Below, one piece after another: positions 1 through 5,587 of a stretch of DNA of 7,320 nt. The notes beneath the pieces are model-generated. The model was not told where the DNA came from, made no database searches, and was given only the letters and a program-made list of their open reading frames with translations. Where the stretch lies: assembly GCA_903944295.1 (NCBI GenBank), contig CAJARA010000152.1:1-7320 (forward strand). The letters run 5' to 3'. A program made the translations under genes and the position numbers. This DNA comes from an uncultured Chloroflexota bacterium. GTDB taxonomy: Bacteria > Chloroflexota > Limnocylindria > Limnocylindrales > Limnocylindraceae. The stretch's first letter is position 1. Each line of letters starts with the position of its first letter.

Positions 1-912
1 AATCCGAACACCAACGCCCGCCGCTCGAATCCGCGCATCTTCGAGTTCGGCGAGGAGGCTGTCGTCAATACCGCGTGCCCCCCACTTACAGTCCCAGAGC
101 TCTGGCACTGGGCCAGTCTCTACGGTCACATCAAATGGATGTGGGTCGGCTGAGGCGCCGTCAACAGCGAAGCGGCGTTCACGGCGCACCATTCGCTCAG
201 GTTCGCGCGATAGTGCGACGCGGCGCTTGAGTAGCTCGGCGGTGGTTGCCTCAACGATTGCACCGCGGTACTGCGCGTTCGACTGCGCCGCCTTCCCACC
301 GATCGCAAGTGCCCCTACGACGAGCGCGTCGTTCGGCGCACGATGCGTTGGGAGAAGTCCAAAGTAGGCGGCGGCGGTTGCGGCGTCTGGTTCCGGGTCA
401 CCCATCAACGCGCGCGCAAAGAGTCGATCGGGTGGCGCCGCGGCGGCGATCGCCTGCGCGAGTGGCTTCAAGATTGGATCCGCCTGAATACCCGAATAGA
501 CAACGGCGCGCCCGTCGCGAGGTGCGTCGGTAAATGAGATGCCGCCTGGGAGTCGCGCCGCACTCCCACTCCCCGCGGCGCTACCAGCTGCCTGCGACTC
601 TGCAGGGAGCGCCTTCGGATTAAGTGCTGCCACTAGGAGTGTGGTGAGGAGACGCGGATAGATCCCGATCCAGTCGATTGCGCGATGCGGATCGTTTGCG
701 CTAATGACACGCTCAGCAGCCGCGGTGAGCGCATCAAGCGCTCCGGATACTGGTGCTGGCAGCTCGCGTGCGCCAATTGCTGCAACGGTGCGCTCAATCT
801 CGGTTGCACCTGACGCGCTAATGACCTGTGTGTAGTCGAGCGCTTCGGTAACCGTTTCACCGAGTGTTGTTAGGCGTGTGAACGTTTCAACCTGTGCGTT
901 GAGCGCGCTCAT
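1..912 (-). CDS. Uncharacterised protein, possible PD-(D/E)XK nuclease fold (C-terminus beyond window)
   Basis: The frame is open from an ATG at 912 to base 1, giving 304 codons with no stop, so the C-terminus is missing. The ATG overlaps the holB stop in an ATGA at 909-912, which fixes the start and implies translational coupling. The first 200 or so residues are Ala-rich and look mostly helical, with a Gly/Ser/Ala linker near 120 (SAAGSGSAAR); I recognise no family there. The C-terminal part resembles a restriction-endonuclease-like core: a helix with Glu221 (AIVEATTAELLKRR), a strand with Asp261 (PFDVTV), then a strand ending in Asp274-Cys-Lys276-Trp (ELWDCKWG), followed by a helix. This matches the E...D...(D/E)xK order of PD-(D/E)XK enzymes. 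The nuclease idea is inference from motif order. Being downstream of holB might suggest a DNA role, but that is weak. The gene call is strong; the function is unknown. Confidence 0.85.
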   Translation of the reverse strand, partial: MSALNAQVETFTRLTTLGETVTEALDYTQVISASGATEIERTVAAIGARELPAPVSGALDALTAAAERVISANDPHRAIDWIGIYPRLLTTLLVAALNPKALPAESQAAGSAAGSGSAARLPGGISFTDAPRDGRAVVYSGIQADPILKPLAQAIAAAAPPDRLFARALMGDPEPDAATAAAYFGLLPTHRAPNDALVVGALAIGGKAAQSNAQYRGAIVEATTAELLKRRVALSREPERMVRRERRFAVDGASADPHPFDVTVETGPVPELWDCKWGARGIDDSLLAELEDARIRAAGVGVRI

Positions 913-2132
913 GCGCGAGGCCAGCGCAGCGCAATCGCATCAAGAAGCAGTTCTGGATTTCCGTTGCGGCGCACCGCGGTGAGCGCGCGATCGATACTGA
1001 TCAGCGCATCACGCCAGACCGTTGCTTCACAACGTGCTGCAACTGGGGTGAGCTCGTGCAGATCTTCTGGAAAGCCGATTGATTCTGTAGCGCCAGCGGC
1101 AACAAGTGCGAGGTCGCGCGCAACACCGCGCCAGAGTCGCAGCAGCGCAGCGGCGGCGGCACGTCGTTCAGCCGGTGTTGGCTTTGCGCCACTCCGCTTC
1201 GCCGCAGTCTTCTTCTTCGGTTCTGCTTCTGCAACATCATCAGGCTCGCCATCTTGCGCATCAGGTTCACCGTCTGCAGATGTTGCATCGCCCTCCTGTG
1301 TGTCAACGCCTGCGGCGAGGATGGCGCTCGCGTCGCCGATCAGCGCGGGAATCTGACGCAGCCGTGCATGCGGCGCAACGCCAACAAAGTCGAGGAGCTG
1401 ACGGCGAAGTTGCGCATGTGCGCGTGCAGCATCACCGGTGACGCCAGCTTCAAGGAGTGGTCCGGGGCGACCGCCCGCCATGCGGAGCAGCCGCGTTGCG
1501 GTTGCGGCGTCAAGACCGAGCTGCGTGGCGAGGAGCTCGCTCGCCGCTGCACTCTCCGGAAGGCCGAGACGCACTGAGGCGCAGCGGCTACGGATCGTTG
1601 GCATGAGCGAGGAGTCCTCTGCCGCCGAGAGGATGATGTGTGTGCGCGGCGGGGGCTCTTCGAGCGTCTTGAGAAGTGCATTCTGCGCCGCCTCACTCAT
1701 GCGATCGGCGCGCTCGATGAGGGCGATGCGACGGCCACCCTCAACGGGGAGGAGGGCGAGGCTCTGCTCGAGTTCACGAATTGGCGTGATGCCGATCTCG
1801 TCTGCTGCGCCCGTTGGCGTGATCAGTGCAAGGTCAGCGTGACTCCCTGATGCAACGAGCCTGCAGGAGCGGCATGCGCCACATGCGCCGCCCTCAACTG
1901 GGGCGGTGCAGAGGAGTGTGGCAACGGCGTCACGCGCCAGCGTCCCAGCGCCGGCACCACGTGGCCCAACAATGAGCAACGCGTGCGGCGGAGAGTCGGC
2001 GAGGATCGTTGCAAGGCGCGCGCTCGCTTCATCGTGACCGCGCGTCTTAAAGCTCGCCGGTGGGCGGGCGCTGACGAGAGGGCGCGAGGTGGCGGCGGAA
2101 CGCTTGGCCGGCGTGCTCACCGCCTTCGCCAT
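909..2132 (-). CDS. holB: DNA polymerase III subunit delta-prime (clamp loader)
   Basis: This is a 407-residue AAA+ clamp-loader subunit, which with delta and gamma/tau loads the beta sliding clamp onto primed DNA. After a basic N-terminal tail of about 30 residues comes a degenerate Walker A (GPRGAGAGT, 56-64) in which the usual Lys is Ala62, so it probably does not hydrolyse ATP, as known for delta-prime. A zinc module follows with Cys75, Cys84, Cys87 and Cys90. The Walker B-like stretch IALIERADRM (136-145), the very typical NALLKTLEEPP (151-161) and the SRC motif (182-184) complete the family signature. Residues about 277-321 form a low-complexity insert, acidic then Lys-rich, before the C-terminal helical collar domain. 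An AGAGG ribosome binding site lies 9 nt upstream of the ATG. The gene starts 12 bp after the NYN gene stop and overlaps the next gene by 4 bp, so the three are likely co-transcribed. Confidence 0.93.
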   Translation of the reverse strand: MAKAVSTPAKRSAATSRPLVSARPPASFKTRGHDEASARLATILADSPPHALLIVGPRGAGAGTLARDAVATLLCTAPVEGGACGACRSCRLVASGSHADLALITPTGAADEIGITPIRELEQSLALLPVEGGRRIALIERADRMSEAAQNALLKTLEEPPPRTHIILSAAEDSSLMPTIRSRCASVRLGLPESAAASELLATQLGLDAATATRLLRMAGGRPGPLLEAGVTGDAARAHAQLRRQLLDFVGVAPHARLRQIPALIGDASAILAAGVDTQEGDATSADGEPDAQDGEPDDVAEAEPKKKTAAKRSGAKPTPAERRAAAAALLRLWRGVARDLALVAAGATESIGFPEDLHELTPVAARCEATVWRDALISIDRALTAVRRNGNPELLLDAIALRWPRA

Positions 2133-2144
2133 CTTGGTCGCCTC

Positions 2145-3548
2145 TTACCTCTTGCTCTTTGGTCGGGCGGCCGCCTTCTTCACCAGTGCCACCTTGGCGG
2201 CTGGCTTCTTGGCGGCAGGCTTTGCCGCAGCAGGCTTCTTTGCGGCAGGCTTTGCCGCAGCAGGCTTTGCCGCCGCGCGACCGCGTCCACGGCCACTCAC
2301 CGGTGCGTCCTTACCACTGAGGGCTGGTGCGCTCTCTGCAGATCGGCCGGTCGCCTCGAGCTGTGAGCGGAGGAGTGCGGCAACATCGGACGGAACGGAC
2401 TCGGTGTCCATGCCGCCAGACATGTTGGAGCGACTCGAACCGTCACGCTGCGAGCGCGCAACTTCGTCTGCAATGCGCGACGGCCCCGAGCCGAGCGCGC
2501 GTCGTGAGGCACCAGATGGCTGTACGCGTCCGGCACCACGTCGCTCGGCGAGCAGGTACTCCGGAACGCCGCGAGGTGCGTCGCCATCAAGATCGGAAAG
2601 TGACATCGTCTCGATTGGTCCGTCATACGACGAACCGCGAACCGGTGCCTCACCGCGCACACCGTCACCGGCTGGTGCGTCGGTAAACCCTTCGCCTCGT
2701 CCGCGTCGACCGCGTCCGCCACGACGGCGTCGACGGCGTGGCGCATCGCCAAACTCACCGGTCGCCGCATGGTCATGCTCTTGTCCTGGCGCTGGTCGTG
2801 CGAGATCGCTCGGCTCTAGATCATCGAGTGACATCGTCTCAATGGAGTCGGCATCAATCACGCTGTTTCCAACGCGCACCACCGCTGCTCCGCGGCCTCG
2901 TGCGGCAACCGGTCGCCCCACTGCACCGCGTCGCGGTCGTCCACGCTCTTCGCGTGGCTCAGGGGTGCGTCGTGGTCGCGCTGGAGCTTCAGACTGCTTA
3001 TCTGGAACCTCTGTCATTGAGAGGTCTTCGTCGCCGTCGGCGGCAACTCGGCGGCCGCTGCGCGATCCGCCCGCCTCAACCTTAGCGATTGAGGTGATCT
3101 CAATAAACTGGTCGGCAACGTCCACAAGGTCGCTGCTCGTGTTCGCTCGGAAGCTGACAACTTCAACGCGCACGCCCATGTCCTGGACTGCGCGGATTGC
3201 TGGTGCAAAGTCTCCGTCTCCGGAGATCACAACGGCAATGTCAAGCTTTGGCGCAAGGCGCACAAGGTCAACCACAAGCTCAATGTCAAGGTTCGCCTTA
3301 AAGCGACCGTCGCCATACTTGCGAACATCCTTGCTGACAACCTTGTAGTTGTTGCGATCCAAGAAGTTATGGAACGCCTTCTGATTCTCGTTATCCGGAT
3401 CGAGTCCGGTGTACGCATAGGCGCGAACAAGGTCGCGATTTGCGGTGATGGTCTTGAGCAGTGTCACGTAGTCAATGTCGACTCCGGCTGCCTTTGCTGC
3501 GTAAAAGACGTTTGCTACGTCAACGAATACTGCAACGTTACGACTCAT
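2145..3548 (-). CDS. NYN (LabA/PIN-like) domain protein with long disordered basic tail
   Basis: The N-terminal 155 or so residues of this 467-residue protein are a NYN domain, a PIN-like RNase fold. Visible motifs are VAVFVDVANVFY (Asp10, Asn13), KANLDIELVVDL (Lys84, Asp88, Asp94) and SGDGDFAPAI (Asp111, Asp113), the expected metal-binding acidic residues, so RNA cleavage is plausible but not shown. The rest is Arg/Gly/Ala/Pro-rich and probably disordered: an RGG-like patch at 271-284, two copies of IETMSLxDL at 236-244 and 312-320, and a Lys/Ala/Pro tail at 425-467 like histone H1-type or nucleoid-binding tails. I chose the ATG at 3548 over one at 3593 because AGAGG sits 10 nt upstream and the domain begins at once. 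The upstream extension would be MPQQLLRRQIRGRHI, which is not part of the fold. It is probably first in a group with holB. The tail suggests nucleic-acid binding; substrate and role are unknown. Confidence 0.9.
   Translation of the reverse strand: MSRNVAVFVDVANVFYAAKAAGVDIDYVTLLKTITANRDLVRAYAYTGLDPDNENQKAFHNFLDRNNYKVVSKDVRKYGDGRFKANLDIELVVDLVRLAPKLDIAVVISGDGDFAPAIRAVQDMGVRVEVVSFRANTSSDLVDVADQFIEITSIAKVEAGGSRSGRRVAADGDEDLSMTEVPDKQSEAPARPRRTPEPREERGRPRRGAVGRPVAARGRGAAVVRVGNSVIDADSIETMSLDDLEPSDLARPAPGQEHDHAATGEFGDAPRRRRRRGGRGRRGRGEGFTDAPAGDGVRGEAPVRGSSYDGPIETMSLSDLDGDAPRGVPEYLLAERRGAGRVQPSGASRRALGSGPSRIADEVARSQRDGSSRSNMSGGMDTESVPSDVAALLRSQLEATGRSAESAPALSGKDAPVSGRGRGRAAAKPAAAKPAAKKPAAAKPAAKKPAAKVALVKKAAARPKSKR
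2206..2265 (-). repeat. In-gene tandem repeat encoding the Lys/Ala/Pro tail
   Basis: Four consecutive 15-bp units (2206-2220, 2221-2235, 2236-2250, 2251-2265) differ at only a few bases. Alternate units are nearly identical, so 2212-2237 is repeated exactly at 2242-2267 with a 30-bp period. The units encode the alternating AAKKP and AAAKP pentapeptides of the NYN protein tail. All units are multiples of three, so copy-number changes would keep the frame. Length variation between strains is likely, by analogy with other such tails. Confidence 0.85.
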
Positions 3549-3558
3549 GATGTGTCTA

Positions 3559-3563
3559 CCTCT
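3559..3563 (-). promoter_or_regulatory. Ribosome binding site of the NYN gene
   Basis: Read on the minus strand this is AGAGG (within AAGAGGTAG), 10 nt before the ATG at 3548. It decides the start of the NYN protein against the upstream in-frame ATG at 3593. Confidence 0.6.
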
Positions 3564-3607
3564 TATCTGTCTGCGTAGTAGTTGTTGTGGCATGCGCTGC
3601 TACGACG

Positions 3608-3633
3608 GGGCGGTGCCTGATGGGCACCTGCCC
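3608..3633 (-). other. Strong hairpin in the leader of the NYN gene
   Basis: GGGC-GGTGCC at 3608-3617 pairs with GGCACC-t-GCCC at 3623-3633, a ten-pair stem with one bulged base and a five-base loop. It lies about 60 nt upstream of the NYN start. No T-run follows on either strand, so it is not a standard intrinsic terminator. It could stabilise or regulate the leader, or help end transcription from the upstream membrane-protein gene. No promoter was convincing between 3549 and 3746. Confidence 0.4.
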
Positions 3634-3705
3634 GCGCGTCGGAGCGCACGGCTGCACCTAACCACCCTAACAGAGGCGCGGGGAGGGGGATCCAGTTGAG
3701 CGTGA

Positions 3706-3719
3706 GCCCCTCGTGGGGC
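3706..3719 (-). terminator. Possible transcript end after the membrane-protein gene
   Basis: A perfect five-pair stem with a four-base loop (GCCCC-TCGT-GGGGC) begins 27 bp beyond the stop codon of the membrane-protein gene, where a terminator is expected. There is no T-run after it on the minus strand, so factor-independent termination is doubtful. Confidence 0.3.
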
Positions 3720-3746
3720 GACGTCTTGATATGAGCCCGGAGAGAG

Positions 3747-4226
3747 CTAGCGGTCGTCGCGAGCGTCCACGATCTGTGCCACCCCAGAGATCCACGCCCC
3801 GAGACCAACCAGGGTGATCCAGAGGCCAGGAGCGCGTGTTGGGCTGAAGACGGTTGAGAGTGAAAGATCACTACCGGTCGCCGTCACCGCTGCGCCGTAG
3901 GCAGCAAGGAGGAAACCGAGTGCGGCGAGTGAGATCAGGGCGAGATGCACTGGCCACCAATCGAAGCGGAGTGGTTCACCAACCGCGTCGGGCGCAATCA
4001 GGATCGCAAGCAGCGCGAGTGCTGCAAAGAAGCCGAGCGCGCCAGGGGAGTCGAAAGCGTTTCCAGTAATGGCCGGGAGCCCCCCAGCGCCGCCCCCAAG
4101 CGTCCACCATGCGGGGAGTGCGCCAAGCACAATCAGAATTGCGCCCACCGCGCTGAGGCGACGCCCGTTACTGCGCTGCCGCAAGCTCCCAGCCCCCGAC
4201 TGAATCTTGCCGAGGCGTGGCGGCAC
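3747..4226 (-). CDS. Uncharacterised small membrane protein with four predicted helices
   Basis: This 159-residue protein has a short basic N-terminal segment followed by four hydrophobic stretches at roughly 24-43, 62-79, 93-114 and 134-153. Notable sequences are PAWWTLGGG (38-46), a polar loop with ITGNAFDSPG (53-62), DWWPVH (89-94) and RAPGLWITL (131-139). The basic N-terminus suggests it faces the cytoplasm. I know no function; tryptophan-rich proteins with this pattern appear, as I recall, in Chloroflexota. The GTG start at 4226 is favoured because a strong GGAGAGG (4235-4241, minus strand) lies 8 nt before it, inside the last codons of hpt. The gene starts 3 bp after the hpt stop, so it is almost certainly co-transcribed with hpt. 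There is no link to purine metabolism in the sequence itself. Confidence 0.85.
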   Translation of the reverse strand: MPPRLGKIQSGAGSLRQRSNGRRLSAVGAILIVLGALPAWWTLGGGAGGLPAITGNAFDSPGALGFFAALALLAILIAPDAVGEPLRFDWWPVHLALISLAALGFLLAAYGAAVTATGSDLSLSTVFSPTRAPGLWITLVGLGAWISGVAQIVDARDDR

Positions 4227-4229
4227 GCG

Positions 4230-4814
4230 CTACGCCTCTCCAATGGCTGAGGCGTAGAGCTCGCGCTTCAAGACGCCAACGTAACGAAGGTTCCGATACT
4301 TCTCGCCGAAGTCGAGGCCGTAGCCAACGACAAACTTGTCTGGAATCTCAAAGCCGGTCCAGTCAACCTTCAGGTCAACCAGGCGACGTGCCGGCTTGTT
4401 GAGCAGCGTCACGATGCGGATTGATCGCGGACTCTTTCCGCCGAGATACCCGGTCAAGTAATTCAGCGTCAGCCCAGTGTCGATGATGTCTTCAACGATC
4501 AGCACATCGCGCCCTTCAATCGTTCCAGAGAGATCTTTCAAGATGCGCACCGTGCCACTCGACTCCGTGTTCCCTCCGCCGTACGAAGAGACCTCCATCA
4601 CATCAATGGACACGTTGCGCGGGATCGCCCGCATCAGGTCTGCCACGAAGACGAGCGCCCCTTTCAGGACGCTGATCAGAACGATCGAGTCACTCCCCGT
4701 GTATGCGGCGCCAATCTCTGCGCCAAGCTCCTCTACGCGTGTCTTGATCGCCGCTTCGTCAATAAGAATCTCCGCGATGTCGTCATGTGGGTTTGCACTC
4801 CCTGTGTTGCTCAT
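4230..4814 (-). CDS. hpt: Hypoxanthine phosphoribosyltransferase
   Basis: This 194-residue cytoplasmic purine-salvage enzyme converts hypoxanthine (and usually guanine) plus PRPP into IMP (or GMP) and pyrophosphate. The family motifs are all present: ISVLKGALVF (47-56) with the LKG pyrophosphate-binding loop, the flexible SSYG loop (76-79), the PRPP-binding signature VLIVEDIIDTGLTL (104-117) with Glu108, Asp109 and Asp112, LLNKPARR (137-144), and the purine-binding IPDKFVVGYGLDF (157-169) with Lys160. The length is normal for bacterial Hpt. The ATG at 4814 has AGAGGGGAG 8 nt upstream and overlaps the stop of the preceding gene as ATGA. It is the middle gene of a tight three-gene group. If that group is read from the divergent promoter, hpt expression could respond to the CsoR-type operator; that is inference. 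Confidence 0.96.
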   Translation of the reverse strand: MSNTGSANPHDDIAEILIDEAAIKTRVEELGAEIGAAYTGSDSIVLISVLKGALVFVADLMRAIPRNVSIDVMEVSSYGGGNTESSGTVRILKDLSGTIEGRDVLIVEDIIDTGLTLNYLTGYLGGKSPRSIRIVTLLNKPARRLVDLKVDWTGFEIPDKFVVGYGLDFGEKYRNLRYVGVLKRELYASAIGEA

Positions 4815-5221
4815 GCGGCGATCTCCCCTCTCACTGCGCGACGCCTGCGCGGCGGTGTCGTGGAGCCGGCGGCGCCGACCACTTCGCGATCACTCAGCCC
4901 GTACTTCCACATCATGAGCCTGATGTCGCTTGCACCGAGCAGCTTGATGCGGATTTTAGGATAGAGGGTTGCGAATCGCTGCAGCTTCTTCCGCTTCTGG
5001 CGCATCAGCGCCTGGCGCATCGTGGTCAACTCAATCCAGAGGTCAAGGTCGGGGAGGTAAAAGTCGGGGGCGAAGCTTGATGCAACGCGACCATCCTCAC
5101 GGCGTGACAGTGGAAAGGTGGTCGCTTCGTACTGCCAACGGACTCCGTAGAAGTCCAAGATTCGCGCAAACTCCGCCTCGCTTCGGTGGGCGAAGGGTCG
5201 GGGTGCAACTGCAGTCTCCAT
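4811..5221 (-). CDS. Small conserved protein with PD-(D/E)XK-like core (ExT variant)
   Basis: The protein is 136 residues with an ATG at 5221; it overlaps hpt by 4 bp. An upstream-extended frame would run through csoR and is rejected. The pattern resembles compact PD-(D/E)XK proteins of the Vsr/DUF559 kind: SEAEFARILDFYGVRWQYE (14-32, Glu17 in the first helix, aromatic end), FAPDFYLPDLDLWIELT (50-66, Asp53 and Glu64) and a basic helix (69-82, Gln70, Lys76, Lys78). The catalytic Lys of ExK is Thr66 here. I recall related proteins in GC-rich Gram-positive genomes with the same IELTT and YPxIRIKLL pattern, so this looks conserved rather than decayed. The C-terminal Pro/Arg tail (PPRRRRAVRG) could bind nucleic acid. 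No ribosome binding site is visible, and a -10-like TACGAT sits 9 nt upstream, which suggests a leaderless mRNA. Nuclease activity is unproven. Confidence 0.85.
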   Translation of the reverse strand: METAVAPRPFAHRSEAEFARILDFYGVRWQYEATTFPLSRREDGRVASSFAPDFYLPDLDLWIELTTMRQALMRQKRKKLQRFATLYPKIRIKLLGASDIRLMMWKYGLSDREVVGAAGSTTPPRRRRAVRGEIAA

Positions 5222-5230
5222 CGGGACGGA

Positions 5231-5236
5231 ATCGTA
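5231..5236 (-). promoter_or_regulatory. Candidate -10 box for the nuclease-like/hpt group
   Basis: On the minus strand this reads TACGAT, ending 9 nt before the ATG at 5221, a distance compatible with a leaderless transcript. A -35 at 17 bp spacing would fall at 5254-5259, inside the CsoR-type palindrome, but its sequence GGTATC is not close to consensus. On the plus strand an overlapping TAGCAT (5235-5240) could serve csoR. Both are weak matches. Confidence 0.3.
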
Positions 5237-5254
5237 GCATCGGAAGCGAATCGG

Positions 5255-5271
5255 ATACCCTCCCAGGGTAT
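5255..5271 (+). promoter_or_regulatory. CsoR-type operator overlapping the csoR start codon
   Basis: The exact inverted repeat ATACCC-TCCCA-GGGTAT spans 5255-5271. Its form, ATACCC-N5-GGGTAT, matches the GC-tract palindrome I recall for the Bacillus subtilis CsoR operator. It lies directly at the start of a CsoR-family gene, with the ATG (5270-5272) sharing its last two bases. Autoregulation is therefore very likely, and the position suggests it also affects the divergent promoter. Confidence 0.8.
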
Positions 5272-5587
5272 GGATGCCCACGCAGGACACAGCTACACCA
5301 AGGACCGCAAGGTGCTGACGAATCGTCTGCGCCGCCTTGAGGGGCAGGTGCGCGGCATCAGCCGAATGGTTGACGACGAAGAGTACTGCGTTGACATCCT
5401 TCAGCAGATCGCTGCACTCCGCGCCGCGGTTGACGCGCTCGGCCTCCTCATCCTTGAAGACCATGTGCGCGGCTGCGTGAAGAGCGCCGTAGAGAAGGGC
5501 GATGCAGATAAGTACGTTGAAGAGGTGCTCGATGTTGTGCGCCGCTCCATGGGACGGCCGGCGCGACCGAGCGAGAAGCGTGGTTGA
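5270..5587 (+). CDS. csoR: CsoR-type copper-sensing transcriptional repressor
   Basis: This 105-residue all-helical repressor belongs to the CsoR/RcnR/FrmR family, which forms dimers or tetramers, binds operator DNA in the apo state and lets go on binding Cu(I). The family core RLRRLEGQVRGI is at 19-30. The metal ligands are Cys40, His65 and Cys69 (EEYC; EDHVRGC), the Cys-His-Cys set of copper sensors rather than the RcnR or FrmR sets. Tyr39 and Glu85 match in position the second-shell Tyr and Glu described for Mycobacterium tuberculosis CsoR. The ATG at 5270 is preferred because SYTKDR just before the core is typical; the GTG at 5186 would add an unrelated 28 residues. No proper ribosome binding site precedes it: the only AGGG abuts the ATG. 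No copper ATPase or chaperone gene is in the window. The gene shares a TTGA with rsmG. Confidence 0.93.
   Translation: MDAHAGHSYTKDRKVLTNRLRRLEGQVRGISRMVDDEEYCVDILQQIAALRAAVDALGLLILEDHVRGCVKSAVEKGDADKYVEEVLDVVRRSMGRPARPSEKRG

Noticed and set aside
964..2032. Several open frames of 70-134 codons on both strands inside holB
   Set aside because: They overlap a fully supported gene, have Arg/Ser-rich or shuffled composition, and lack ribosome binding sites or family motifs.
2206..2265. CRISPR-like repeat array
   Set aside because: The units are 15 bp with no spacers and stay in frame within a Lys/Ala/Pro protein tail.
2089..3348. Plus-strand open frame of 419 codons opposite the NYN gene
   Set aside because: Composition is Ser/Arg/Pro/Ala-rich with no fold or ribosome binding site. 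It is the complement of a strongly supported GC-rich gene with a low-complexity half, which often leaves the opposite strand open.
3854..4250. Plus-strand frames opposite the membrane-protein gene
   Set aside because: Arg/Gln-rich composition typical of the complement of Leu/Ala/Gly membrane helices; no start signals.
5186..5269. GTG start giving csoR 28 more residues
   Set aside because: The added part is opposite the divergent gene, includes the operator, and is not found in the family, which starts shortly before the RLRR...EGQVRG core.
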